The translations under genes and the position numbers were made by a program. A stretch of DNA of 64,000 nucleotides from contig NZ_CP010945.1 of assembly GCF_000293885.2 (NCBI RefSeq), forward strand, positions 4,360,001 to 4,424,000, written 5' to 3'. Positions 16,606 through 25,103 of this stretch are shown here, piece by piece. The notes below the pieces were generated by a model, which worked only from the letters and a program-made list of their open reading frames with translations, had not been told where the DNA came from and made no database searches. Source of the stretch: Pseudomonas fluorescens NCIMB 11764 (GTDB lineage: Bacteria > Pseudomonadota > Gammaproteobacteria > Pseudomonadales > Pseudomonadaceae). Within the stretch, counting starts at the first letter, position 1. Each line of letters begins with the position of its first letter.

Positions 16606-18076
16606 ACTGCAGCGGTTCAAGCAAACCCTGCGCAGCCATGCCGAGCGCAAGTCCAACGCCATCGCCTTGTGGGGCGATCACCTGAAAGTGGATTACGCCA
16701 CGTTGTATGCCGAAGTGGTGTACCGCCAGCAGCGCTTGCGCGATGAAAACTTCAAGGTGGTTGCCCTGGCGCTGGACAATGGCGTCGACGCCATGCTCTG
16801 GGACCTGGCCGCGCTGTTCGAAGGCCTGACCTGCCTGACGTTGCCCCCTTTTTTCAGCCCGGCTCAACGCATCCATTGCCTGGAACAGAGTCAGGCCGGG
16901 CTGGTGATTGCCGAGCCGGAACTGGCGGACGAACTGCAAAGCGCCGGGTACGAAAAAAACGGCGAGTTCTGGCGCCGCACCTTCAACGGCCCGAACCGGA
17001 TGCCGGAAGGGACCGCCAAACTGACGTTCACCTCCGGTACCACCGGTACACCCAAAGGCGTGTGCCTCAGCGCCGAGAGCCTGTTAACGGTCGCACGCGA
17101 ACTGGATCAAGCGAGCAAACCCGCTGACCCGCAACATCACCTGGCCCTGTTGCCCTTGGCGATCCTGCTGGAAAACCTCGGCTGCTATGCCGCGCTGTAT
17201 GCCGGCGCCACCTTGAGCGTGCCGAGCCAGAAAACCCTGGGCATTCAGGGCGCCAGCGGTGTGGATGTGCCACGCCTGCTCGGTTGCCTGGCCACACGTG
17301 CCCCCGAAAGCCTGATCCTGGTGCCGCAACTGCTGTTGATGCTGGTCAGCGCCGCCGAACAAAAAGCCTTCAATCCTTATCCATTGCGTTTTGCCGCGGT
17401 GGGTGGGGCACGGGTCAGCGAAGAATTACTGCACCGTGCGCAACGGATCGGTCTGCCGGTGTACGAAGGCTACGGGCTGTCGGAGTGTGCCTCGGTGGTC
17501 TGCCTCAATCGGCCCGAGGCCCGACGTCCCGGCAGTGTCGGCCAGCCACTTCCCCACGTAGAGATTCGCCTGGCACAGGATGGCGAAGTGCTGGTCAAGG
17601 GCGCGACGCTGCTCGGTTACCTGGGTGAGGCGCCGCACACCGATGAGTGGTGGCCGACCGGGGATCTTGGTGAATTCGACCCTGACGGTTTTCTCTACCT
17701 GAAAGGGCGCAAGAAACATCAATTCGTCACCAGTTTCGGACGCAACGTCAATCCGGAATGGGTTGAGGCCGAATTGACCCAGCGCCGCCATATCGCCCAG
17801 GCCTTCGTGTACGGCGAAGCCATGCCGCGAAACCATGCGTTGCTCTGGCCCCATCGACCGGATTGCACGGACGAAGAACTGGCCGCTGCCGTCGCACAGG
17901 CCAACGAAGCCTTGCCCGATTACGCCCAGGTCCATCACTGGACCCGTCTTGATCAACCCTTCACTCCCGCCAATGGCCTGCTCACCGCCAATGGCCGCCC
18001 ACGCCGTGACGCCATCGTCGAGCGTTACCGGGCGCAACTGACTGAATCAGCACTTTCCGAGGTATCCGCATCATGA
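16595..18076 (+). CDS. AMP-binding acyl-activating enzyme
   Basis: A 493-residue ANL-superfamily adenylating enzyme, of long-chain acyl-CoA synthetase type. Motifs: P-loop TFTSGTTGTPKGVCLS at about residues 148-163, YEGYGLSE (A5) at about 290, PTGDLGEFDPDGFLYLKGRK (A7-A8) at about 355, then SFGRNVNPEWVE. At the A10 position, where a catalytic Lys is usual (as in T-P-T-x-K-x-R-R), the protein has Arg468 in LTANGRPRRDAI. The start at 16595 lies inside the previous gene (11-nt overlap) with GAGGA upstream; a longer frame to 16454 is an overlap artefact. The 3' end overlaps the next start (ATGA). It probably activates a fatty acid for the neighbouring transferase and oxidase. Confidence 0.85.
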   Translation: MSPELQRFKQTLRSHAERKSNAIALWGDHLKVDYATLYAEVVYRQQRLRDENFKVVALALDNGVDAMLWDLAALFEGLTCLTLPPFFSPAQRIHCLEQSQAGLVIAEPELADELQSAGYEKNGEFWRRTFNGPNRMPEGTAKLTFTSGTTGTPKGVCLSAESLLTVARELDQASKPADPQHHLALLPLAILLENLGCYAALYAGATLSVPSQKTLGIQGASGVDVPRLLGCLATRAPESLILVPQLLLMLVSAAEQKAFNPYPLRFAAVGGARVSEELLHRAQRIGLPVYEGYGLSECASVVCLNRPEARRPGSVGQPLPHVEIRLAQDGEVLVKGATLLGYLGEAPHTDEWWPTGDLGEFDPDGFLYLKGRKKHQFVTSFGRNVNPEWVEAELTQRRHIAQAFVYGEAMPRNHALLWPHRPDCTDEELAAAVAQANEALPDYAQVHHWTRLDQPFTPANGLLTANGRPRRDAIVERYRAQLTESALSEVSAS

Positions 18077-18747
18077 GTTTTTTCGACACGCTGCAAGAAG
18101 CCACGCAACAAGAACGCCATACATTGTTCAATCTGCCGATCATCCGCGACGCGCTTGAGGGCAAGGTCAGCCTGGAAAGCTATCGCGCGTTCCTGGCGCA
18201 AGCCTATTACCACGTGCGCCACACCGTGCCGTTGATGATGGCCTGCGGCGCCCGTCTGCCGACACGCCTGGAATGGTTGCGTAAAGCGGTGTGCGAGTAC
18301 ATCGAGGACGAATACGGTCACGAACAATGGATATTGGACGATATCGAAGCCTGCGGCGGCGACAGGAACGCGGTGCGCGACGGTCGTCCATCCATGCCGA
18401 TTGAGTTGATGGTCAGCTTTCTCTACGACCTGATTGCTCGCGACAACCCGGTCGGCCTGTTCGGCATGGTCAACGTGCTGGAAGGCACCAGCATCGCCCT
18501 GGCCACCCACGCTGCCGGCAGCATTCGCGAGCGACTGGGCTTGCCGGAGAGCGCCTTCAGCTACCTCAGCTCCCATGGCTCCCTGGACATCGAACACATG
18601 CAGACCTATCGCCGGCTGATGAACACCCTCGACGATCCGGCGGATCAGGCGGCCGTGATCCACGCCTCCAAAGTGGTGTACACGCTCTACACCGATATGT
18701 TCCGTGGTTTGCCGCGCGACGGGGAGAACCTGCATGCGCCTGTCTGA
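18073..18747 (+). CDS. Haem-oxygenase-like diiron oxidase (UndA/TenA-like)
   Basis: A 224-residue all-helical protein of the TenA/CADD/UndA superfamily (iron-containing redox enzymes). All six ligand positions known from the 1-undecene-forming oxidase UndA are recognisable: Glu80-x2-His83, Glu137 in LEGTS, and His168-x3-Asp172-x2-His175. The thiaminase Cys context of TenA is not seen. UndA uses a C12 fatty acid; other members cleave or hydroxylate amino acids and N-acyl groups. Its start overlaps the ligase stop by 4 nt and its end overlaps the reductase gene by 14 nt, so all are made together. Predicted: O2-dependent oxidation of the acyl or acyl-amine intermediate. The product is unknown. 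Confidence 0.85.
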   Translation: MSFFDTLQEATQQERHTLFNLPIIRDALEGKVSLESYRAFLAQAYYHVRHTVPLMMACGARLPTRLEWLRKAVCEYIEDEYGHEQWILDDIEACGGDRNAVRDGRPSMPIELMVSFLYDLIARDNPVGLFGMVNVLEGTSIALATHAAGSIRERLGLPESAFSYLSSHGSLDIEHMQTYRRLMNTLDDPADQAAVIHASKVVYTLYTDMFRGLPRDGENLHAPV

Positions 18748-19543
18748 AGCTCGCGTGGTGCTGACCGGCGCCAGCGGTGGCATTGGCCTGGCGATCGCGT
18801 CTGCCTTGTGTGCCAGCGGTGCACACGTATTGGCGGTGACCCGGCATCGCGAATCCCTGGAACCGTTGCTGGCTCGCTATCCGCAGCACTTGTGCTGGAT
18901 CGGCGCGGACCTGACCGTTCTGTCCGACCGGCGCAAGGTGTTGACCGCGGCGGAGTCTATTGGCGGAATCAATCTGCTGATCAACGCCGCCGGGGTCAAC
19001 CACTTCGCCATGCTTGAGCAACTGGAGGACAGCGACATCCACGCCATGCTGGCGGTGAACATCAGCGCGCCGATCTGCCTGACCAAGTTGCTGTTGCCGC
19101 TGCTCAAGAAAGCCGAGAGCGCGATGGTGGTGAACGTCGGTTCGACCTATGGATCGATCGGTTACCCCGGCTACGCCAGCTATTGCGCCACCAAGTTCGC
19201 CTTGCGCGGCTTTTCCGAAGCCCTGCGCCGTGAACTGGCGGACACCCGGGTCGGCGTTCTCTACGTCGCGCCACGCGCCACCCGCACGAGCATGAACAGC
19301 CCGGCGGCGCAGGCCTTGAATGACGCTCTGAAATCCAATGTCGATGCTCCCCAGACAGTCGCCTCGGCGGTGATCCACGCGATTGCCGGCGACCGTCGCG
19401 ATTTGTACCTGGGCTGGCCGGAGCGCTTTTTCGTGCGCCTGAACAGCCTGCTGCCCAATTTGGTGGACCGAGGCTTGCGCAAGCAATTGCCGCTGATCCG
19501 TCGCCTGAGTCAGAAGCCCGATAACGAGAACCTCAAACCATGA
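18734..19543 (+). CDS. Short-chain dehydrogenase/reductase
   Basis: A 269-residue classical SDR. The cofactor motif TGASGGIGLAIA is near the N-terminus, followed by the NAAG motif and the catalytic Ser (NVGSTYGS) and YCATK (Tyr-x3-Lys). It reduces a carbonyl, or oxidises an alcohol, with NAD(P). The C-terminal extension (WPERFFVRLNSLLPNLVDRGLRK, shown only in part here) is hydrophobic and basic, as in SDRs acting on lipid substrates. GGGGAG supports the start at 18734, inside the oxidase gene. It overlaps the TPR gene by 4 nt. In this operon it would reduce an aldehyde or ketone product of the upstream steps. Confidence 0.9.
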   Translation: MRLSEARVVLTGASGGIGLAIASALCASGAHVLAVTRHRESLEPLLARYPQHLCWIGADLTVLSDRRKVLTAAESIGGINLLINAAGVNHFAMLEQLEDSDIHAMLAVNISAPICLTKLLLPLLKKAESAMVVNVGSTYGSIGYPGYASYCATKFALRGFSEALRRELADTRVGVLYVAPRATRTSMNSPAAQALNDALKSNVDAPQTVASAVIHAIAGDRRDLYLGWPERFFVRLNSLLPNLVDRGLRKQLPLIRRLSQKPDNENLKP

Positions 19544-20184
19544 AAAAATTCACCGTTTGCCTGCTGCTCACCGCCCTGAGCCAAAGCGTCTGGGCGCTGG
19601 ACACCGCTGACCAGCAACGCCTGACCGGCATCCAGCAAAGTTGGGCGCACATTCAATACGAAATGCCGGCCGACCAACGCACCGCAGCGTTTGAAAAGCT
19701 CGCGGGCCAGGCGGCTGCGTTTACCCGGGAGCGCCAATCGGTGGCCGAAGCCTGGATCTGGTCCGGTATAGTCAGCAGCAGTTGGGCCGGAGCCCAAGGC
19801 GGATTGGGTGCGTTGAGCAAGGTCAAGGACGCGAAGGTCGATCTGGAGAAAGCGCTGGCGCTGGACCCCAAAGCGCTGCAAGGCTCGGCCTATACCAGCC
19901 TTGGCGCCCTGTATGACCGCGTTCCTGGCTGGCCCATCGGTTTTGGTGATTCGGACAAGGCCGAGCAGCTACTCAAACAGGCCTTGCAACTTAACCCGAA
20001 CGGCATCGATAGTCTGTACTTCTGGGGGGATCACCTCTACCGTCAAAAACGCTACGGCGAAGCCAGAAGCGCGCTGCAAAAAGCCCTGCAAGCGGAGCCA
20101 AGGCCGGGCCGGGAAACCGCCGATGCCGGACGCCGCAAGGAAATCGAAGCGTTGCTGGTGGACGTGAACAAGAAACTCGACTGA
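19540..20184 (+). CDS. Periplasmic TPR-repeat protein
   Basis: A 214-residue exported protein. The signal peptide is about 19 residues, with cleavage likely after SVWA. The mature part carries TPR-like helices (DLEKALALDPKALQGSAYTS and AEQLLKQALQLNPNGIDSLY, then YGEARSALQKALQAEP). It starts at an ATGA overlap with the reductase gene. TPR proteins act as scaffolds; a role in export, modification or sensing of the operon's product is possible but not shown. It ends 11 nt before the response regulator. Confidence 0.8.
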   Translation: MKKFTVCLLLTALSQSVWALDTADQQRLTGIQQSWAHIQYEMPADQRTAAFEKLAGQAAAFTRERQSVAEAWIWSGIVSSSWAGAQGGLGALSKVKDAKVDLEKALALDPKALQGSAYTSLGALYDRVPGWPIGFGDSDKAEQLLKQALQLNPNGIDSLYFWGDHLYRQKRYGEARSALQKALQAEPRPGRETADAGRRKEIEALLVDVNKKLD

Positions 20185-20195
20185 CAGGAGTTCGT

Positions 20196-20858
20196 GTGCG
20201 CTTATTACTGATCGAGGATGACGTAGCGTTGGGCGAAGGCATCCATCAGGCTCTGGGGCGAGAAGGTTACACCGTTGACTGGGTGCAGGACGGCAGCAGT
20301 GCCTTGCACTCGCTGCTCAGTGAAACCTTCGATCTTGCGGTGCTCGACCTTGGCTTGCCGCGTATGGACGGCCTTGAGGTACTGCGGCGTTTGCGTGACA
20401 GCGGCTCGAATTTGCCGGTGCTGATCCTTACCGCGCGCGATGCCACCGAAGACCGTATCGCCGGACTGGATGCCGGCGCTGACGATTACCTGATCAAACC
20501 CTTCGACCTGGCCGAGCTGAAGGCGCGCCTGCGAGCGTTGCTGCGGCGCAGCGCCGGTCGCGCCCAGGTGTTGATCGAACACGCCGGCATCAGCCTTAAT
20601 CCTGGCACCCAGCAAGTCAGCTACCAGGGAGAACCGGTGGCACTGACGCCAAAGGAATATCAACTGCTCCACGAATTGCTCTCGCCACCGGGCCGAGTCA
20701 TGACCCGCGATCATCTGATGCAGCTACTGTATGGCTGGAACGAAGAAGCCGAGAGCAACACCCTGGAAGTGCATATCCATCACTTGCGAAAGAAATTCTC
20801 AACCGACCTGATTCGCACCATCCGCGGTGTCGGATATCTGGTGGAGGAGCGCCGATGA
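20196..20858 (+). CDS. OmpR-family response regulator (QseB/PmrA-like)
   Basis: A 220-residue regulator with a receiver domain (acidic pair EDD at 7-9, phosphorylated Asp51 in LAVLDLGLP, and Lys in LIKPFD) and a winged-helix DNA-binding domain ending VHIHHLRKKFSTDLIRTIRGVGYLVEE in the genome (only its type matters here). It uses a GTG start with AGGAG upstream. It is translationally coupled to the kinase (ATGA). QseB/PmrA relatives bind paired TTAAG hexamers, and two such elements lie in front of this operon, so it probably controls its own operon and the divergent cytochrome gene. Confidence 0.93.
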   Translation: MRLLLIEDDVALGEGIHQALGREGYTVDWVQDGSSALHSLLSETFDLAVLDLGLPRMDGLEVLRRLRDSGSNLPVLILTARDATEDRIAGLDAGADDYLIKPFDLAELKARLRALLRRSAGRAQVLIEHAGISLNPGTQQVSYQGEPVALTPKEYQLLHELLSPPGRVMTRDHLMQLLYGWNEEAESNTLEVHIHHLRKKFSTDLIRTIRGVGYLVEERR

Positions 20859-22222
20859 CCTCGATCAGGCGTCGCACCCTGACGCTGATCATCGGTCTGT
20901 TGCTCGCAGGTATTACGATGATGAGCGTGCTCAACCTGCACGACAGCAATCACGAAATCGCCGAAGTCTATGATGCTCAGCTGGCTCAGAATGCGCGACT
21001 GCTGCAAGGGGTCATGCGTATGCCCATGGCCAGCAGGGAACACTCCGATCTGTATCAGGCCTTCAACAAGGCCTTGAGTGAAGCGGAACCGAGAGTCGAC
21101 GGTCATCCCTATGAAACCAAGATTGCCTTCCAGGTCTGGAATCCCAAGGGCGAAGTGCTGGTGCATACCGCCAGCGCGCCGTCTTTCGGCACACCCCCGG
21201 GGACGCCAGGATTCAGTGATGTGGTGGATCTGAACCACCGTCACTGGCGTGCGTTCATGCTCGAAGACAAACAGAACGGCCTGCGCATCTGGGTTGGCGA
21301 GCGAGACGATGTGCGTTCGGACCTGGTGGACCGGATCGTACGCCATACGCTGGGGCCCAATATCCTGGGCAGTTTGCTGTTGGCGTCGATGATCTGGCTG
21401 GCGATCGGCTGGGGTTTGAAACCGTTGGTCGATATGGCCGCGACATTGCGTGCGCGGCATCCAGGCTCACTGGAACCCTTGCAACTGATGCCGTTACCTA
21501 CCGAGCTTGAGCCCATGCAGGCGGCCCTCAACCGCATGCTCGCGCAGATTCAGGAAGTCATGGGGCGGGAGCGGCGCTTTATCGCTGACGCCGCCCATGA
21601 AATGCGCACGCCATTAGCGGTGCTCAGGGTCCATGCACAGAACCTGATGGAGGCGGGCAGTGAGGAGGAACGTTGCGAGTCCCTCGAACATTTGATCGCC
21701 GGCGTCGACCGTGCCAGCCGACTGGTCAACCAATTACTGACCATGGCTCGACTTGAACCGCAATCAGCGATTCGTATACCCCCCACCATTGATCTGGTCG
21801 CCACCGTGCGCGCTAGCCTGGTTCAGATGACCCCCTGGTTGTTGAACAAGGGGCTCGAGCTGGCTTTCGATGTCAGCGACGAAATCGGCCCGGTCAGAGT
21901 TGATTCCGCAGCCATCGATATCGCCTTGAACAATTTGGTGACCAACGCTGCAAACTTTTCCCCGGAGCACGGCTTGATCACGGTAAGGCTGAATAAAAAG
22001 GCAGATCACTATGAACTGTCTGTCGAGGACGAGGGACCGGGGATTAACGAGGAAGATCGTGATCGGCTTTTCGAGCGTTTCTACAGCCGTGGCAATGATC
22101 AGGGGGCGGGCTTGGGTTTGAATATCGTTCAGGCGATCGCCGATCGCCTGGGAGGACAGATTCGGTTAGAAAATCGCGCCTCGAAAGGGTTGTGCGCCAC
22201 GTTGGAATTCCACTGTTTTTGA
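20855..22222 (+). CDS. Sensor histidine kinase (QseC-like)
   Basis: A 455-residue inner-membrane kinase: helix at 9-26, periplasmic sensor of about 140 residues opening with HEIAEVYDAQLAQNARLL as in QseC-type sensors, second helix at about 168-190, HAMP-like linker, H-box with His248 (ADAAHEMRTPL), then the N, G1 and G2 boxes (NNLVTNAANF, VEDEGPGI, GAGLGLNIVQAI). It signals to the response regulator encoded just upstream. The ligand is unknown; since it belongs to a small-molecule operon, it might sense that product or membrane damage. Confidence 0.93.
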   Translation: MTSIRRRTLTLIIGLLLAGITMMSVLNLHDSNHEIAEVYDAQLAQNARLLQGVMRMPMASREHSDLYQAFNKALSEAEPRVDGHPYETKIAFQVWNPKGEVLVHTASAPSFGTPPGTPGFSDVVDLNHRHWRAFMLEDKQNGLRIWVGERDDVRSDLVDRIVRHTLGPNILGSLLLASMIWLAIGWGLKPLVDMAATLRARHPGSLEPLQLMPLPTELEPMQAALNRMLAQIQEVMGRERRFIADAAHEMRTPLAVLRVHAQNLMEAGSEEERCESLEHLIAGVDRASRLVNQLLTMARLEPQSAIRIPPTIDLVATVRASLVQMTPWLLNKGLELAFDVSDEIGPVRVDSAAIDIALNNLVTNAANFSPEHGLITVRLNKKADHYELSVEDEGPGINEEDRDRLFERFYSRGNDQGAGLGLNIVQAIADRLGGQIRLENRASKGLCATLEFHCF

Positions 22223-22281
22223 CGCCGCTGCTTTAGCGCGCGTCTGCGAGTCAGCCCTTGGGACTGGAGCGTCAGAGCCTG

Positions 22282-22485
22282 TCACTCAGGACCTTCGATG
22301 TCCTGTTTCCCGCGCCGCTCGATGCCGGTAGGGCTTCCGGAGTCAACGAGCCTTCTCTCCAGCAGAATATTCTGCAGTGCCTGGCGATCTGCCGGCTCCA
22401 GCTGATGCGCTCTTTCCTTAAGCTCCAGCAAGATCGGGCTGGAATAGGTGCGGTAGGTTTTCTCCGCCGTACGAATCGGTGTCAT
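22282..22485 (-). CDS. Small conserved hypothetical protein
   Basis: A 67-residue soluble, charged protein (TYRTYSSPILLELKERAHQL then ADRQALQNILLERRLVD in part). A near-ideal ribosome site (AAGGAGGG) lies just upstream of the ATG at 22485, which argues for a real gene. It is convergent with the kinase gene. No family is recognised. Confidence 0.6.
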   Translation of the reverse strand: MTPIRTAEKTYRTYSSPILLELKERAHQLEPADRQALQNILLERRLVDSGSPTGIERRGKQDIEGPE

Positions 22486-22855
22486 TTAATCCCTCCTTGA
22501 TCACCTGCACACTCAGGTTGGCGCGTTGCGATGCGTTAGAAATCCTAGTTGAGGAAACGGATTATCGCCAAAAAAGGATCGCACCAAAAAGGGGGGGATT
22601 CTGGCAAACCTTGAGCCCTGGCTGAGCGGTGGTCGTTAAAATCGCGGATTACCCGGAAGCAAAGGGGATTTGGAAGGTGGCTGGAGACGTGATCTGCGTG
22701 ACGTATAAAAAGTTTGGGAAAGAATGAAACACCGTACGCAGCGACGGTGTTTCAGTTTGGTTGATCGATGAACAAAAGGACCACTGATAATAAATCCAGT
22801 GTGCATTAACCGATGCACACCGATTCACCTCATGGTCGCGCGGAGCGCTTCAATA
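22486..22855. other. Gene-free interval with hairpins
   Basis: About 370 bp with no convincing coding frame. It holds two hairpins: GAAACACCGT/ACGGTGTTTC at 22726-22753 with an 8-nt loop, and GTGTGCAT/ATGCACAC at 22799-22820 with a 6-nt loop. Either could end the NmrA-like transcript coming from the right. The promoter of the 67-residue protein must lie near 22490-22600. Confidence 0.5.
22726..22753 (-). terminator. Possible terminator hairpin
   Basis: A 10-bp perfect stem (GAAACACCGT/ACGGTGTTTC). No long T run follows on either strand, so it may instead be an operator or RNA-stability hairpin. Confidence 0.4.
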
Positions 22856-23692
22856 TCACTCTTCGCTTGCCCAGACACCTGTGGCGGCAGTGCGTCGAAC
22901 ATAGTCGCTGAAGTCCCGTGCCGGGCGACCCAGCGCACGCTGTACGCCATCGGTCACAGGTGTATTGCGGCCATCGAGTATGGTCGTGAAGAGATAAAGC
23001 ACCAGATCGATCAGTTCGGCGGGTACCTGCGCCTGTTCCAACGCCTGCCGATAGGCGTCCGGCGGTACCGCAACGTACGCAATGCCCCGTTCCGTCTCAC
23101 GGGCAATTTCAGCGACAGCCTCCGTGAAGGTCAATGCTCGCGGACCCGTCAGTTCATACAGTTGGCCTGCGTGTCCCGGCTTGGTCAGTGCTACGACCGC
23201 GATCTCGGCGATGTCTTCCACGTCGACAAAGGGCTCGGCGATGTTGCCGACGGGGAGGGCCAGTTCTCCTTGCAAAATCGGCTCGAGAAAATGGGCTTCG
23301 CTGAAGTTCTGAAAAAACCAGCTGGCCCGCAGGATGGTCCAGTCGGCCCCGCTGTTTTGAACGACGCGTTCGGCTTGTTCCGCTTCAATTTCGCCACGCC
23401 CCGACAGCAGCACCAGTTTACGCACGCCGCTCTTGACCGCTTGATCGGTGAATGCCTGCACCGTCTCAACGGCACCGGGGACTGCGAGGTCCGGTTGGAA
23501 CGAGAGGTAGACGGCGCGAACGCCATCGATCGCGGCGGCCCACGTGCTTCGATCCTCCCAGTCGAAAGCGGGACTGGCCCTTCGGGAGCCCAAGCGGACA
23601 GACACTCCCTGCGCTTGCAATCGCTGAACAATTCGCCGCCCTGTCTTGCCCGTAGCACCGGTAATCAGGATGGTTTCCTGGGAGGTTTTCAT
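22856..23692 (-). CDS. NmrA-like NAD(P)-binding oxidoreductase
   Basis: A 278-residue atypical SDR. The Rossmann start is TILITGATGKTGRRIVQRLQ, then FVDVEDIAEIAVVAL and the C-terminal LGRPARDFSDYVRRTA typical of the NmrA/QOR2 group. These proteins bind NAD(P) and act as quinone reductases or redox-dependent regulators. The start at 23692 has GGAG about nine bases upstream; in-frame starts up to 23731 are possible. It is divergent from a TetR gene, with a palindrome in between, which suggests it is the TetR protein's target. Confidence 0.88.
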   Translation of the reverse strand: MKTSQETILITGATGKTGRRIVQRLQAQGVSVRLGSRRASPAFDWEDRSTWAAAIDGVRAVYLSFQPDLAVPGAVETVQAFTDQAVKSGVRKLVLLSGRGEIEAEQAERVVQNSGADWTILRASWFFQNFSEAHFLEPILQGELALPVGNIAEPFVDVEDIAEIAVVALTKPGHAGQLYELTGPRALTFTEAVAEIARETERGIAYVAVPPDAYRQALEQAQVPAELIDLVLYLFTTILDGRNTPVTDGVQRALGRPARDFSDYVRRTAATGVWASEE

Positions 23693-23717
23693 CGCGCTCA
23701 TCTCCATTGATTTAATG

Positions 23718-23730
23718 TGAGTGTTACTCA
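23718..23730. promoter_or_regulatory. Likely TetR operator
   Basis: TGAGTGTTACTCA is a 5-bp inverted repeat with a 3-bp centre, just upstream of the NmrA-like gene in the divergent control region. Short symmetric sites of this kind are typical for TetR-family repressors. Confidence 0.6.
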
Positions 23731-23821
23731 TGTTTTAAAGATGATAAACCCTCACGTTTTATCGTCAACCGGCAGAATCGCTGAAACCGACGTACGGGCA
23801 GTGCTAAGGTGAGGCTATGTC

Positions 23822-24529
23822 ATGTTATTGATCGGGAGCGCACCAGTGCCCAAGAAAGCCACCGAAATCGTCGAACAGCCTGCCTCCGAGCCGGCCCGGC
23901 GTAATCCCACGCAACAACGCAGTCGCGAGCGCCAGGAGCGAATCCTCGCGGCGGCGACACAATTGACTGCGAGCAAGGGCAGCGATCAACTCAAAATGAG
24001 TGAGATAGCTGAATGCTGCGGGATTTCCATCGGCTCGCTTTATCAGTACTTTCCGGACAAAAGTTCGGTCATACAGACCCTGGCAGAGCGCTACAACGCC
24101 GAAAGCCGTCGCTGTATCGAAGCGGCGCTGGCGGCGGTTGAAGATGCGCAAGGGCTGAGCGCAGCCTTTTCAGCGCTGCTCGACGAGTATTACGAGATCG
24201 TCCTGGCAACACCGGCGATGCGCGACATCTGGTCGGGCATGCAGGCAGACAAACACCTCATGGCGCTGGAGTTGCAGGAAAGCCGGATTGCCGGTGGGCT
24301 GTTGGCTGAGGTGATGATGCGGGTGTATCCAGGCAGTGACGCGGGGCAGGTCCAGGCCTCGGCATTTCTGATCTGGCACCTGGGCGAAGCGACCATGCGT
24401 CTGGCCATCTCATGTGCGCCCGAAGAGGGGCGCGGACTGGTCGAGGCGTTCAAGCGAATGGCTTTGCGTGAGATCATCGGGTTGACGGCTGGGACGAAGG
24501 GCGTCGCAACCGCCAGACCTGCCTGTTAA
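23822..24529 (+). CDS. TetR-family transcriptional regulator
   Basis: A regulator of up to 235 residues with an N-terminal helix-turn-helix (MSEIAECCGISIGSLYQYF) and a C-terminal ligand-binding helical domain. Two starts are plausible: ATG at 23822 (AGGTGAGG upstream) and GTG at 23846 (GGGAG upstream). It probably represses the divergent NmrA-like gene through the palindrome at 23718. The inducer is unknown. Confidence 0.9.
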   Translation: MLLIGSAPVPKKATEIVEQPASEPARRNPTQQRSRERQERILAAATQLTASKGSDQLKMSEIAECCGISIGSLYQYFPDKSSVIQTLAERYNAESRRCIEAALAAVEDAQGLSAAFSALLDEYYEIVLATPAMRDIWSGMQADKHLMALELQESRIAGGLLAEVMMRVYPGSDAGQVQASAFLIWHLGEATMRLAISCAPEEGRGLVEAFKRMALREIIGLTAGTKGVATARPAC

Positions 24530-24810
24530 ACGAAAGGTTGACCAGTAAAGCCCCGAGGCAATCGTTGCCGCCCGTCCATCGCGGTAAGCCGCTCGACCCA
24601 TTCCACGCGCCAGTCATTGGCGGTGTGAGTGACTTTGGCTTTGCGTGCGGCGCGGCGAGCAGCGTTACGCTGGTCTTTGCGCGCATCCTTGAACGCATCG
24701 GTGCTTCGGCAGCTTCTGCATTTCACCCGGGTCAGTTCAGTCGTTGAGGTGAGTTTGCTTCCTTTGTGACCGCAGGCCAGATGCCCGCCAACTTTGAAGT
24801 GAGTAACCAT
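24526..24810 (-). CDS. Small cysteine-containing conserved protein
   Basis: A 94-residue basic protein with CGHKGS, then CRSC, a spacing that could bind zinc, followed by an Arg/Lys-rich helix (KDQRNAARRAARKAKV). A strong ribosome site (AAGGAGG) precedes the ATG at 24810. It overlaps the end of the TetR gene by 4 nt on the opposite strand. No family is recognised; nucleic-acid binding is a guess based on charge and the Cys pairs. Confidence 0.65.
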   Translation of the reverse strand: MVTHFKVGGHLACGHKGSKLTSTTELTRVKCRSCRSTDAFKDARKDQRNAARRAARKAKVTHTANDWRVEWVERLTAMDGRQRLPRGFTGQPFV

Positions 24811-24872
24811 CAGACGCCTCCTTGGTGACGTGTAACTGTTGGACCTCCAGCAAGTAATGTCGTTCGGCACGC

Positions 24873-24901
24873 AAAAAAATGGCCCGCATGCGGGCGGGCC
24901 A
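24873..24901 (-). terminator. Rho-independent terminator (minus strand)
   Basis: An 8-bp stem TGGCCCGC/GCGGGCCA with a run of seven A on its left, giving a T run on the minus strand. Confidence 0.7.
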
Positions 24902-24970
24902 AGGGGTTCATCAGAAGGAGTAGGTTCACTGTACGGCTTGTTTTGTGAACACTTTGTGAAATGGCCGGGC

Positions 24971-24996
24971 AAAAAAAATCCCGGCGCCAGGCCGGG
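24971..24996 (-). terminator. Rho-independent terminator (minus strand)
   Basis: CCCGGC/GCCGGG stem with a 5-nt loop, followed on the minus strand by eight T. It fits the end of the transcript of the 76-residue protein gene at 25104-25334. Confidence 0.75.
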
Positions 24997-25103
24997 TGGG
25001 TTCAGCAGTAATGATCAGCCAAGCGCGAGCACGGTGACGAAAATGTCGCCGTTCATGGGCTCTGAATCAGGTCGTGTACGCGTTGTCCGGTGTCCAGATC
25101 GAA

